Source of the DNA: Ancistrus triradiatus
Taxonomy: Eukaryota > Chordata > Actinopteri > Siluriformes > Loricariidae
Assembly: GCA_025084515.1 (NCBI GenBank)
Contig: JAJAGP010000758.1
Span: 1 to 64,000 of the forward strand
DNA: 64,000 nucleotides
Direction of reading: 5' to 3'
Made by a program: the position numbers and the translations under genes. Positions within the stretch are counted from its first letter, which is position 1, and each line of letters opens with the position of its first letter. Shown here in pieces: positions 22,310-34,289 of the stretch. Below the pieces are notes generated by a model, which was not told where the DNA came from, ran no database searches, and worked only from the letters and a program-made list of their open reading frames with translations.

Positions 22310-23466
22310 TGTCATGTCAATGACAGCTTGGTTTCCCCCTTATATTCCTCCATTGTGGGTGAATTGGACTACTTCGCCCACAATCCTCCGGTGGGTCACA
22401 TGGGGCCCCCCAACCAATCTGGGAGTCCTTCCGAGGTCACAGGCTCCAGATTGGTCATTGGTAACAACTGGGGGACACTGCTTATAAGTTCGGTTGCGTG
22501 AGACGCTCATCACGAGGTCTGACCAAGCGTGACGAGTGACTTTGCTTTCAGGTTTTTCTTATCGCATGGATACTCCCTGGGTTTTGCTCTCCGACCGATT
22601 TTGTATACGTTCTGGTTTTGGCTTCTCACATGGTGTGGATTTATCTTGCTTTTGGCTCTTTGTACGGCGTATTTATGTTCTGGTAGCTGCTCTGCTCCCT
22701 TTGTGGATAACCTGTTTTATTATCACAGTTCCCCAAAAATATACAACCAAGGACAAAAAAAAAGACATAGAAGATATCGCCGGCTGTGGAAGCTACAACA
22801 GGCTATAGCCGGCTGGGAGAAGCGACAGAATGCTATTACCGGCTGAGAGAAACTACGGAACACTATTGCTGGCTGGGAGAGCTACGAGAAGCTAAAGAAA
22901 GCAATAGTCGGCTAGGATACTCAAACAAAGAAACGAGGAGCAGAAAAACAGAACTAGCAGGCAAAATAAATAAGCATGCGCAGCCACACGAGAGTCCCGG
23001 AGACGGATGAGGCCAAAGCAGGTGGTAGTAGATGGTAATCCAAAAAGCGACCAAAACAAAAGATTATTACTTCGGACGAAGGAGCGAACGTAATCACGCC
23101 ACCAAACAAAAATTAACTAATGCTCCCGCAAAGCAGTGGGGAGAACGCTGAGCTTATATAGGTCCATAATCAAAACAAAACGAGTTCCAGGTGGGTCCGT
23201 GGCCATCTTGTGGCCACACAGGTTTGTGGGTGATGTAGTCCAGCGGCCACGGAAAAGGGAAACAAAGTCTGGCCGCGGATCCCAACAGTTTTACCGTGGA
23301 CGTTACGCGTTTCATTCGTAAGTTTGAGCATAGTTCTTTTGTGTTTACCTTGGATTACTGCCTTTGTTGTTTGTTTTTATTTAGGTTTTTGTTACCTGTG
23401 TTTACTTTTGCTTACGTAATTAAACTTGCACCTGATTCCTATCCCCTGTCCAAGTGACTCGTTACA
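22310..23466 (+). mobile_element. solo LTR with GCTAC target duplication, interrupted
   Basis: Starts TGTCATGTCAATGACAGC and ends AAGTGACTCGTTACA, flanked by GCTAC at 22305-22309 and 23467-23471. A TTATAAGTTCG box near 22480 and an AATTAAAC stretch near the end suit an LTR in plus orientation. After removing the nested insertion (22719-23287 plus one GTTTT) it is 583 bp. No internal coding region or partner LTR is present, as expected after LTR-LTR recombination. Confidence 0.75.
22719..23287 (-). mobile_element. nested solo LTR with GTTTT target duplication
   Basis: The insertion is bounded by GTTTT at 22714-22718 and 23288-23292. On the minus strand it begins TGTTGGGATCCGCGG and contains TGGACTACATCACCCACA, like the LTRs of the 15.5-19.6 kb element. 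The other end (ATTATCACAG) lacks a canonical CA complement, so that edge may be mutated. A GGCTGGGAGAAGC-type short repeat lies at about 22790-22915. Confidence 0.6.
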
Positions 23467-23780
23467 GCTACATCATATTGCATCTTACTTGATGATACAT
23501 CCTCTCACTAACCGCTCATTCAAATGTCCTTTTACTTACTAGAGCCTCATCCTCATCACACTCTCATACTACTTCTCGCTCGGTGAGAACTTTAAGAACT
23601 TTAAAATGCTACACCATACATATTATCCAAAGCTCTTTTTTTCGTCTTATTTGATGCTGTCACATACTTTTTAGATAGTGTTACATTCTTTTCACTCAGT
23701 GAACTCACCTATAATTACTCTCACTGGATAATTACATTTCACTCACTGTTTCCTTACACAAACACATTTATTTCCCCAAG
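23467..23780 (+). repeat. pyrimidine-rich minisatellite, right part
   Basis: Continues the 21.5-22.3 kb array with CATCATATTGCATCTTAC and CTCATACTACTTCTCGCTC-type units that become more diverged to the right. Confidence 0.6.
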
Positions 23781-24841
23781 GAAATGCACAAGTTGTTTTC
23801 AGTATTATTTCACATTACATTAGTGACTGGCTGGGAACGGTGCATGCTATATATTCCATTTGACATTAGTCAGATATTAACAGTGAAAGAAACACTCATC
23901 ATTCTGGCTCTTCTCTGACAGACTCCGGTTCCTGAGACATGTCTTATGAAATGTTTTATGATGTTGCGTGGGTGAGTGGTTACAGCAGTGGTTTCTCATT
24001 CTGACTGACAGCAGTGAAACTCACTTTACATCCACTGCAGATACCATACATCCTGCTTTAGTGATGACTGTAGTCTGTTGCATACAGAGAACCCCAGCAT
24101 GTCTAAAAGGCAGTGTTTATTGCTGGCGACAGATCTGCCTCGTTGTCCTGTGCTTTGAAATTTGCATGTAAATACGTGAAATTACAGTGGAATAAGAGTA
24201 AGATCCACTGAGCTGGCTTTTATAAGTGTCTTTGTGTGCATGTGTAACTAGGGGGTCAGGTCACTGCCTGATATTATTTTCAGGCTCTAGGCTTATACAC
24301 CATGTCTGTGAATGGCTTCCATGCTGAAAATTGCCATTCATTCACTGTGGTTAAATTGCGGGATAAATGCTTGCGAAGCTTTACGCATTCGAGCCAAGGT
24401 AGCAACAAAGAAAGCACTGTTATAGTACAAGTGTGTCTTTGTTTATGTGTCTGACTTTGTGCTGCTTAGTACACTGAGGTAACCCTCTGACATGAACTGC
24501 TCATCTGATATTAAGACAGAGGCAATCTGAAATAGCAAAATGTTACAACATCCTGATCATCAGTGTATTAAGGTCAGATGGCAAGGCATGCTCAGACCAA
24601 ATCATCTAGTTGTCACAATTGGCCATTGTCAGAGTCGATATCTTCACGCTTACCCATTTTTACCGCAATTTTAAGAACAGACTGTTCACTTGCTGCCTAA
24701 TATATCTCACCACTCAACAGGTCCCACTGTAACCATATAATCAAGGTTGTTGAACAAGGTTATATATGGATTGTGGCTGATAAGTGTATACTCAGATAAC
24801 AATTGAATATTTTGGACTCTCAGGGACAACAAATTAATATA
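23781..24841. other. no gene recognised
   Basis: Intron-like sequence without identifiable repeats or exons. Confidence 0.5.
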
Positions 24842-25046
24842 CAGTGGTGCCTAGGTTCTCGTTGTTTATTCATTCTAAAAGGCTTGTTGAAAACCGCAAA
24901 CCATGAGTACCGAGCAATTTTTCCCATAAGGAATAATGTAAATTGAATTAATCAGTTCTAGACCCCCAGAAAATCCACACTATATATGGCATTATATGCA
25001 TTAATGGAGTTGTATTGTACAGTTTCTCCCTAATTTACTGCCGTCG
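24842..25046 (+). mobile_element. pogo/Tigger-like transposon, left-end fragment
   Basis: Follows TA and starts CAGTGGTGCCTAGGTTCTCG. It continues with CCCATAAGGAATAATGTAAA and GACCCCCAGAAAATCC. An inverted copy is at 58255-58466. The style of terminus (a GGTTCTCG/AAACCG-type subterminal repeat and a TA target) is that of pogo/Tigger elements. No transposase or right end was found. Confidence 0.7.
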
Positions 25047-25631
25047 CACCCTCACCTTATGCATTCGGTCGCGCTCAGCCGACTTGGCTATGGAGATTGG
25101 TAGACCCTGCTCGTTAAAAAGGAGGGCCATGTATGGTCAGGAGGCTGGAGGTTATGTTAGGACTTAGTGGACAGGCTAGGGTTCGATTCGCCAACCAGAC
25201 GTGTGCCTCGCGCACTCTTGGGACTTCACCGAAAGCCTGAAGCGCTTCCATGAGCGATTCGCTCTCACTCTTGATTCACTCTTGCTCGTCCCCTTTGCTC
25301 ACCACAGTACAAATCAGCACTGTTAGTGGCTTTTTGCTTCCCCCCTTCCGTGACGCAAGTTTGGTAGCGTGCTCGTGTGCTTTCGTCGCTGACGCCGAAC
25401 CCCCGCCCATTCAGCATTCTTGTCAGAAGCGGTTTAGTTTTCTCCCCTCGCTTGCCACATTGCTATTCCAGCATTGTTAGTGGTTTTATGTTTCTTCTCA
25501 GCATCGCCCTTTCACCCCCCGCTCTTTATTAGTCCTACTCCTTTTTAACGGTTTTCCATTATTTTGAGATTGCTGACAACGACACTTATGTTTGCCCTTA
25601 ACCCTGGTTTCTCTCGCATTACCACCAATGG
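25047..25631. other. CpG-rich unassigned sequence
   Basis: Continues the Tigger-like fragment with CG-rich DNA. It contains a box-B-like GGTTCGATTCGCC at about 25170 and two similar blocks, GCACTGTTAGTGGCTTTT near 25317 and GCATTGTTAGTGGTTTTA near 25472. It could be the interior of the same element or a second, tRNA-derived repeat. Confidence 0.35.
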
Positions 25632-25700
25632 GCATGTGGTGCTGTGGTAATGCGCCCGACTCTGACACCAGTGGCCAGGGTTCAGGGTTCAAGCAGCTCA
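25632..25700 (+). other. tRNA-like sequence
   Basis: TGGTGCTGTGGTAATGCG resembles an A box and the following CAGGGTTCAGGGTTCAAGC a B box. The cloverleaf is imperfect. Read as a tRNA pseudogene or SINE head. Confidence 0.35.
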
Positions 25701-25773
25701 AGTCATTCAGGCGCAGCTTTACTTTTTCCCTTGAAGTGGGTATGTGGGTAAAGGTGCTTCCCCCACATACACA

Positions 25774-25778
<5 letters not shown>

Positions 25779-25818
<40 letters not shown>
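25779..25818 (+). repeat. (AT)n microsatellite
   Basis: Near-perfect AT dinucleotide run. Confidence 0.95.
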
Positions 25819-25823
<5 letters not shown>

Positions 25824-25849
25824 AATAAAGCACTAGCCTTATTCACTTT

Positions 25850-28524
25850 ATTCCGCATCCCGTGTCATGTGTCCCGTGTCTAGGCGAGTCAGAGTTTTGG
25901 GGGTCCCAGCACCATAAAACAAGTGGGTTCGTGTACGGTCTTGTACGTTGAACCTTCAACAAACTACTTGTATAAACATGTTAATTTTTGGCCCGGAAAA
26001 GCTTTCTTTGTTCTCATATGATACAGCATGACAATACTTATTTCTGCATCACATTGGCAGCTCTGTACACCTCAAATAAAGTATTACAAAAAATGCTTTT
26101 GTATTGGCAAAATTGGAAATTGAAAATTCAGCACACATCTGACTGAAAACGACTTCAAATAATTAATACCGTTTTAGATTTTTTAAGCACTGCTGCATAC
26201 ACTTTAATACTTTGTTATTATTAAGGTTTCAGGGAATTACAAAAAAGCCAGTAAGGAACAGGTTTATTTTTTACCTAACCCACATTAAAGAACACTATGC
26301 AAATGAACGATATTTGACAGTAACAGTAATGTAACTGTTTTTCATACTTTTTGAAAAATTCTAATAATATACTGAAAGTCTTAAACATAAACAACAAGTA
26401 AGGCTGCCATTGTAATCAACAATGCTCAACAATGCAATGGTGTTAATACACCAGATCTCCTGCTGCAATTCTTAACCATGAAAACACAAAAGTCAGTGCA
26501 AAGGCACGTGTTGATCAATCTACACATGAACCATTAACAACTGAGGAATAAGCAGGGATTTCTGACACACCATTATGTTTATATATGATGTACTGAAGTC
26601 AACAGGAACTAATATTATTTGTCTCCTGTCTATAGGGTGAAACAAAATGTGTTAGAGAACAAGACTACTTTTCTTTCCATTTCTTTGGGAAAATGGAGAA
26701 TTTCTCATTAGAAGCAAAGACTTTTCTGCCTTTTCACATGATTGATTATTCCTTGCCTTGCGGCAAAACTGTGATAAACAGCTTTTCACTGCCTGTGTAT
26801 GTGTCTGGGAGGAATCACACAAGTTAGTTTTAACTGGTGTTGAACATGACATAACCACAAATATCTGCCCTAAAATAAAAATAAATAAATAAATAAAAAG
26901 TTCAAACAGATATAAGCTCTTACCACTTACTAAGTCCCACTGCTTGAAAACACAGCCTTAATTAGTGTAACAGTATTCAAGAGGGTTATTTGGGTGCTTT
27001 TGGGGCTGGTGACTTCATCAGGATGTGCACAGTATTTTCATTTTCCTTTCAAGGCTCCAACTGAGCATGTCATGAAGGTACAACAAGAGTCCTTCTTTCC
27101 CATGAGTCATTCTCTTTGCTGCCAGTGTTTACGATTCTAATTATTATTGATGTCACCACTTTTCATACAGCTCTTTGCTTCTGTTATCATTAGACTACCA
27201 TTAGAAAATAAATTTCATGCAGTAAAACCACTGCTCAGATGTAGAACTATTCTAATGATATGACTAGATCAAATGACATAATGGCATGAAGATTACCTAA
27301 AATCACTCAGATGAGGAGATGAAAGACATTGTGAGGATCAGAAACAGAAGAGTTATGGAGTGAAGTATAAGAAGTGTTCGTGACAAAAGAGAGAGACAAT
27401 CAAATAAGGAGACAGATAGGAAATTCATGAGAATGAGCGTTTATTTAATAATTGTATTGCAATAGACCTCGCTGGATTCCTGGAAAAACCCAGAGGCTGA
27501 ATCATACCTTGGCATATGTCTATTTAGGTGTGTGTGGGTAGAGTACCTGCACTCCAGGACTGTATTTACACCACTGAATAAGTCAGTTGTTCATTCCTTT
27601 TCTGACAGTCAAGTGATTGGAGGTGCCAGCATACTTATTAAGTGGGAGCGCATATGTTCCTTGATCTGTCAACCCTCTTATTAACTCTGCTAGTGTAATA
27701 GAGTTTAAGCTGAGTGAATGAACAGATGGTTGACTGGTAGCTCCCATTAATCACACACTAATGTGTTTAGAACAGATTTGACGCTTCTACGTATGGAATG
27801 CATTGACTCACAACCCAAATGTATCACCCTGTGATTCTGAATTTGTATGACAGTGCATGAAAGTATATCTGGCGCTTCATCTTAAAACTGCTCAGGGCCA
27901 AGTTTCTAAAAAGGCACAGCAGTTTTATTATATTTAAAGTGGGTGTTGGGAGTGATATATACTGAAATACACTGTATATAAAAGCGGATGCTTCAGAATC
28001 AAACTTTCACTTAAGAAGTAAGGTAAATAGGATCAGTTTCTGACCCCCAAATGATTGTTTTTTGCATCTATATTTGTATGTAACTAACAGCTAAAAGAAT
28101 GAATAAGGCAAAGGAATGTAATACACTAATAATAATAATGAATAAATAGATGAATTAATTGAAAATAAAGTGAAACTTTATACCCATTGAGGAGAACAGC
28201 AGTTTCAGCCAGTCTTAAGATGGATGCACAAAAGTGCTCAAAAGTCTGGCTCCGGTTTGAGGACAAAAAGGAGGTTACACCTAAAGCAGCAGCATGATAT
28301 TGAGCTTGTATCATCTACAGTCTGCTAGCTCAAATGCTGTGTTAGCCAGGAGGTTAGAGTCTAGCGCTTACTGTCAACAAAGCTTAACATAGTTTAATGT
28401 CATAAAACAGTGACCAAAGAACACTAAACTTCTCTTAATTACTACTGGTCATAAGCAGCTGTTATTGCTGAAATTATGAACATGTGGTCTAAAGGAAAGT
28501 AATAATTTTTATGTTAAGTTTTGT
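25850..28524. other. no gene recognised
   Basis: About 2.7 kb of AT-rich intron-like DNA. The open frames near 26650-26860 are not recognisable. Confidence 0.5.
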
Positions 28525-28572
28525 TATGCTATACCCCCATATATGTATAATGACAATAAAGTTGAATTGAAT
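28525..28572 (+). repeat. short LINE or SINE-like 3' tail
   Basis: ATAATGACAATAAAGTTGAA followed by TTGAAT is a common 3' tail of teleost non-LTR elements. The body could not be delimited. Confidence 0.35.
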
Positions 28573-30240
28573 ATTGCCATCCAAGAATCCATACTGTTAT
28601 GAATTGCTGTATTAACAGCTAGATAACATCAGCAAGCAAGCACGCTAAACCAAATGCCCTGATGAGATTTGTGTGACTCCATTTGGAATTTAAAATGCAA
28701 ATATAATAACTTACTCCCTGCACATATGTTTTGTAAAGTTATTTTACTTTCAGCAGTTCCAGTGGCATTGTGGGACGTGTGAGCTGCTGGAATTAGCAGT
28801 TTCTAAGGGAACAGGTACAAATCTCAGGTGGGAGAAGGTTAAATTCTGTCTAGTTGCATTTTTTTATTCATCCATAGTTGGCTGAATTGTATAATTCTGC
28901 ATTCATATAGAATCAGTGCTAAGACAACTGTTTTTTAAGCAGTGAAAAGGCAACTTCAAAGCATGAACAATTAATTGTTTTAAGCTACATTCCTCTACAT
29001 AATCGATTAACATAAAATACTACATCAGTGCTATATGTGAAAGTGACTCTTTTTTTGTCTGGGGATCTTACAAGGAACAGCTGAGTGTGCAATAAGCATT
29101 GGCGTTCCTGTTCCCACTTTAAAAATAAGTGTCATATGAAAATTGTATATGCTCCAATCCCAGTCCTAACCTTAACCTTTTTATGAATTTGTGAGCAAGG
29201 CACCATGCCGTAATGCCAGTGCTGAATGGCAAGCAATAAAGTAGACACATGATCCTCTAGGCAGTAAAGATGACTGTTTATGTGATTCCGTTATAAGTAA
29301 AGGTAAAGTGAAAGGCATGACATTGTAAAGCGCTCCATGCTGTTTCAGCTGTAGCCATTCCTAGTGCCCCATTACCTGCATGTGTTTCTGATTGATTTTG
29401 CCTGCAATACACACATTTATCAAAAAGCCATTTCCAAACACAATACACTAAGAAAAACACACTGAAAATGTGATCCCCAAGAAGTACAGCAACAGCACAG
29501 AAACATGTTAAAAGTAATGACTAATTTACTTCTGTGGAACAGAACAAAGTCACTGCACTGTGTATGGAGGTGGAAAGGAAAACAAGCTGAGTTTTTAGTT
29601 ACCCATCTGTTTGATGCAGAAGAAACGCTCCACTGATAATTATGCTACAGTGAACACATTTCTGACTTCCATCTGTGTCATATCAACGTTTACTGCACTT
29701 TGCACTTCAAGCTTAACACTTTACAAATGTAAATAAAAACAGCAACAATTTCCCAAATTCCAAGGTGCTTTACATACATTAAATCATTGTTATTAAGTTT
29801 TTTTTTTCTTTCTTTTTCTCAAGGTTATGATAAAACATGTTAATGAAAACAGTCTTTGTAATGGAGATTACATAAAATGTAAAAAAAAAAAAAAATCATA
29901 ACTCACAAACCTGTATAATAGCAGATAGAGACACAGGAACTATGAATGAAACAGGTGAAATTCTTCAAATTAATAGGTTTTAAATAGAATTAGTATGTTA
30001 ATATGCCACTATTTGAGAATTCCCATGTGTCAGTCATTGCTGCCACAGGCCCCTTTTAAATACTCACTATTTTGTCTTACAGTCTGAAATCAGAACTTGC
30101 AAAAACACTATCTTTTTCCAACTGTAATTACACTTACAACATTCAAGTAAAGAGAAAAAAAAGAAAATGGTTCTGAAAATCAAACAAAAACAAACAAAAC
30201 AAAAACAACAATAAAAACAAACAAACAAAAAAAAGTGTTG
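28573..30240. other. no gene recognised
   Basis: AT-rich intron-like DNA with short homopolymer and CAAAA-rich stretches (30180-30235). No exon or transposon was recognised. Confidence 0.5.
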
Positions 30241-30296
30241 GAAATGTTTTAATTAAACTTGTGCTTTAATTACAGCCATCAGTCTCTTTGGATATA

Positions 30297-31474
30297 ACTT
30301 AGCCGTTGTAAGTGCACATGTTAGTGCATTCTTAGTGCCGGTTCCAAGCCGGGGTAAGTAGAGAGGGCTGTGTCAGAAAGGGCATCCGGAGCGAAACTTT
30401 GCCAAATCAATGCAGATCAAAAGTAAGATTTCCATTCCGGATCGGTCGAGGCCTAAGTTAACAACAACCGCCACTACTACTGTTGACCAGCAGGATATCA
30501 GTGGAAACTATGCTACTCTTGGGCCAAAGAGGAAACAAGAGGGGTAGAAATGCTAAGAGGCAAATAGAGAGGTGGAAGGGTAGGAAGGTGAAGGTGAGAG
30601 TTGGAACATTGAATGTGGGCATTATGACTGGTAAGGGAGACAGTTAGCTGACATGATGGAGAGAAGAAGAGTACAGTGGTGCTTGAAAGTTTGTGAACGC
30701 TTTTTGAATTTTCTATATTTCTGCATAGATATGACCTAGAACATCATCAGATTCTCACAAAAGTCCCAAAAGTAGATAAAGAGAACCCAGTTAAACAAAT
30801 GAGACAAAACTATTATACTTGGTCAATTATTTATTGAGGAATATGATCTAATAAGAAGAATATCTAATGTCTAATAATATCTAATCTAATAATATTGGAA
30901 GGCAATTAGAAGAATGTTTTGTGGACAGGTGAGACCAAAATAGAATTTTTGGTTTAAAAGAGCTCTGTGAAACATGGTGAAGGTAGTATCATGGTTTGCT
31001 GCATCTGGGCCAGGACAGTTTGCCATTATTGATGGAACAATGAATTCTGAATTATATCAAAGAATTCTAAAGAAAAATGTCAGGACATGGACATGAAAAT
31101 GTCAGGACTAAGCACACAAGTCGTTCTACCAAAGAATGGTTAAAGAAGAATAAAAAGTTAATGTTTTGGAATGGCCAAGTCAAAGTCCTGACCTTAATCC
31201 AATCGAAATGTTGTAGAAAGACCTGAAGCGAGCAGTTAATGTGAGGAAACCGACCAACATCCCAGAGTTGAAGCTGTTCTGTATGGAGGAATGGGCTAAA
31301 ATTCCTCCAAGCTGGTGTGCAGGACTGTTCAACAGTTAAGGTATCTGGATGCTATGAAGGAGGACATGGAAATGGTTGGGGTGACACAGGAGGATGTTCA
31401 TGACAGGGCAAGATGGAGACGTATGATCCACTGTGGCGACCCCTGATGGGAACAGCCAAAAGAAAAAGAAGAAA
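30297..31474 (+). mobile_element. RTE-like LINE, 5' UTR plus 3' tail, with nested Tc1
   Basis: The left part (30320-30671) contains AGGGCATCCGG, ATTCCGGATCGGTCGAGGCC and a short start of the endonuclease reading frame, VRVGTLNVGIMTGKGR. The right part (31339-31474) has the RTE 3' end: CACTGTGGCGACCCCTGATG then AGAAAAAGAAGAA. The rest of the endonuclease and all of the RT are missing. A Tc1 copy fills the gap. Compare the fuller copy at 36860-40173. Confidence 0.75.
30674..31338 (+). mobile_element. Tc1 family 1 copy inserted in RTE, truncated
   Basis: Starts CAGTGGTGCTTGAAAGTTTG after TA. It jumps from the left inverted repeat to the catalytic part of the transposase (TTTTGTGGACAGGTGAGACC, then the HTSRSTKEW and LNPIE-coding stretches) and stops near 31338 before the right end. 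The helix-turn-helix part is deleted and the frame is broken. Confidence 0.85.
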
Positions 31475-31735
31475 TCTGTTTGGATATGTCCCTACCAGCT
31501 TTGCACACCTACATTGGGAATATTTGCCCATTTTACCTTACAAAGCTGCACAGAGTTCAGTCAAAAATGATTCTGAATTAATTAACACCACTGCAGTTAA
31601 TGTCAGGTGTGAGCCCATTAGCCTGGTGTGTGATTGGCTGTACCTAAACAAGTTTATAATAAATACTCTAAAGGGTTCATTACTTATCCAAAGCAGGTAT
31701 TTCACTAATTATATTCTAATAATTTATCAGAAAAG

Positions 31736-32876
31736 TTGAAACTGTATATATTTATTCATATAAACTCATTTCATACAATGCAGGGTATGAACCAGAGTGT
31801 CTCGGCACTATGACCCACCACTCTACTGCTCAGCTACTTTGGTTTTTATTGAAGTTTGAACAAGTAGGTACAAGCCACAGAATGTTATCTGTGATGCTGA
31901 CACCAAACCTCAAAACCTTCATGAGTCTCAGTGCTCCTCAACGTAGGTGTAGGAGCTGGCTCTGGTTCCACTGACACACATACACAGACAGGCACAAACT
32001 GACGCTAACAGACACACAGACAGACCTCTCTCACTCTGTCTCTTACTCTCTCCCCCGCTCTTTGGCTCCCCCTTTCTCCCCTCCCTATCTCTCTCTCACT
32101 CAATTTCTGGACTGAAATAGCTAATACCCTGCAGCAAAAGGAGGCACAATTATGATCATAAGATTACTAATGAATTAATGAAGCCTTACATTCTGATGAT
32201 GTTAACAGGGATTTGCATTTTACAGTAAACAGCTGCATATGTTGTATTTAACAGTATGTATTGTCAGCAGAATTATATTAAGCCCATCAGTGTAGTCCTG
32301 CGCAACACCTTGGGATGTAAGAGCATTGGTGCATATAATAGACCTTTATATACATATACAGCATACTCCATGAATTAAACCACAACATGAGGAAAGACAG
32401 ATGGAATGACAGGGGGCAGGATAGAACGGAGGAGGCTCTCTCAGAAGAGAGAGTTGTAGGTCTGGATTGTGATAGGTGTGATAGGTGACTGCCAAGTGCT
32501 GACTTCGGCATTACCTGTGCCATGCATTCCAATACCCTCACCTATATTCAATTAAAAAGTAAAGACTCCTTTTAAACAAACACAATACTGTTGTGTGTTG
32601 TTGAAAATAATACAAATATTTATGCTCCTCTCAAATACTACTCATTTTGAAATAAGTTTATTAAATAACTATTAGAAAATGTTGAAAATGAGTATGTATG
32701 CTACTGACAATCAAACAAAGTCAAAAGGTGTGTACAGAACACATGAAGATTAGTATCAACAGAGACCGCGTTGTAGTCAGAAAAGGGACATCACAAAAGG
32801 CAAAGGGATGTTGGTGGATTTGGGACAGCGAAACTCAACTAGAGGAAGGGAGCGCTAAAAAAGACAGGAGTTAATA
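31736..32876. other. no gene recognised
   Basis: Intron-like DNA with a CT-rich stretch at about 32030-32100. No exon was recognised. Confidence 0.5.
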
Positions 32877-33453
32877 CAGTCTAACCTCGTTAAACCACCC
32901 CCGACCCCACAGTTGAAAAGGTCCCGGAACACATAAACACAACTGTGCTCATAATGCAACATTTCATACAGTAGACATTAATGAAAAAGACTTGCATTGT
33001 CTTAAATATCAGTTGTCTTTTTTCCAAACCTTCCAAACGTTGCCGTCTGTGAGCTCTCCTGGCGCGTGAGCGTGCAATTTGTGACTGATGAAATAATTAT
33101 GCCAGTTACCATCAAATAAAATGGGCCATTTGAGTTTTTGGAAAGGATATTACACTAAAGTAAGTACCCTTTAATTAAAATTTGTTTATTAATATTGCCC
33201 ATTTTCATTTTATTTTATATATAAAAATGCAGAGGTGCTAGATCCACACAAATAGGTGCCGGAACACATGTGCTCCAAATTAGGCACCAGAACTAATTAA
33301 CTATAAGCTCTGCTTCTCAGTAACACATATTATGCCAGCATCAGGTATGAATGTCAATGCCTTTGTCTAGATATTTGTAACCTCATTAAGTCGTCAAACC
33401 CTTGCCAAAAACAGCCATAAAACAGATGTAGGCAAGATAACAAGGTACGACTG
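32877..33453. mobile_element. pogo-like non-autonomous element with TA target
   Basis: The left end CAGTCTAACCTCGTTA and the right end, read on the minus strand as CAGTCGTACCTTGTTA, form terminal inverted repeats matching at 13 of 16 positions. TA is present on both sides (32875-32876 and 33454-33455). At 577 bp with no transposase it would be a MITE. An internal GTGCCGGAACACATGTGCTC phrase may mark a further insertion. Confidence 0.55.
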
Positions 33454-33852
33454 TATTACCTAACATAACTGATACTGTTATTAGAGAGAGGAGGCATAAC
33501 CAAGATTTTGGAAGAAATTACATGTAAATTTCATAAAATTCTTGCAGAAGTACTAGAACAAGTATTACAAAGTATACACAAAGCATTGGACCTTGCCTGG
33601 AATCCTTCCTGAGGTGGTACTAACTCGGAAGTATTACATACAATGTCAAGATGAAACACTGCTAACATTAGTGCTTCCACAATTTTTGTTCTACAGCATT
33701 AAAATGTACAACCATCACTTCAGAGGCTACAACGTTTGTTTTCAAAAACATCGATTGGCTTATAAAAACACCTCTATCCTTATGTAATTTGCTAATGAAA
33801 AGTGAGTGGCTTTAACCATTAATCTTGACAGCCTATTTACAGAATTCAACAA

Positions 33853-34022
33853 ATACATTTACATTTACATTTACAGCATTTAGCAGACGCCCTTATCCAG
33901 AGCGACTTACAATTGATTCAGCGTTACAATCCAAGCAATTGTAGGTTAAGGGTCTTGCTCAAGGACCCAACATCGGCAGCTTTGGCTGAGGTCCTGCACC
34001 TTAACCACTAGCCCACCACAGT
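33853..34022 (+). repeat. dispersed teleost repeat (AGCATTTAGCAGACGC type)
   Basis: Begins with ACATTTACATTTACA copies, then AGCATTTAGCAGACGCCC, TATCCAGAGCGACTTACAAT, GGGTCTTGCTCAAGGACCCA and AACCACTAGCCCACCA. This order is common in teleost interspersed repeats (SINE/LINE-derived 3' parts). A second copy is at 46662-46856 and a partial one at 34290-34430. Confidence 0.8.
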
Positions 34023-34289
34023 CCACCAAATACTCTTAGTTTCATTCATAAAAGCATCCCGTGGCACTGGAACAGCACCCCTGCCAAGCCATAAGATGGT
34101 CTGGTGCCCTGCCCAGGGTACCAGTGAATTTCAATAGACTCTAGACCTCTATATCCCTGACCAGGACAAGCATGGCTAAAATCAGATGAGATAGGAGAAG
34201 AAAGAAAGATGAGATAGTCTTTATCATTATACATAGTTTTATCATCTCAGCTTGTTACAAAGTTGGAGTCTGTCTGTAGGTTCAGCCAT

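Larger units (their letters stand above)
30241..31735 (-). mobile_element. Tc1/mariner family 4 remnant, split by an RTE insertion
   Basis: TTACAGCCATCAGTCTCTTT at 30270-30289 and GTCCCTACCAGCTTTGCACA at 31488 are adjacent in other members of this Tc1 family, in a region coding for the transposase C-terminus on the minus strand. They are separated here by 30297-31474. The duplicated TCT-TTTGGATAT (30283-30295 and 31475-31487, one mismatch) marks the LINE target duplication. The rest of the transposase is absent. Confidence 0.65.

Noticed and set aside
21455..22501. Several overlapping open frames of about 90-108 codons on the plus strand
   Set aside because: They lie in a 25/50-bp pyrimidine-rich repeat and an LTR; all three frames are open and the products are low-complexity.
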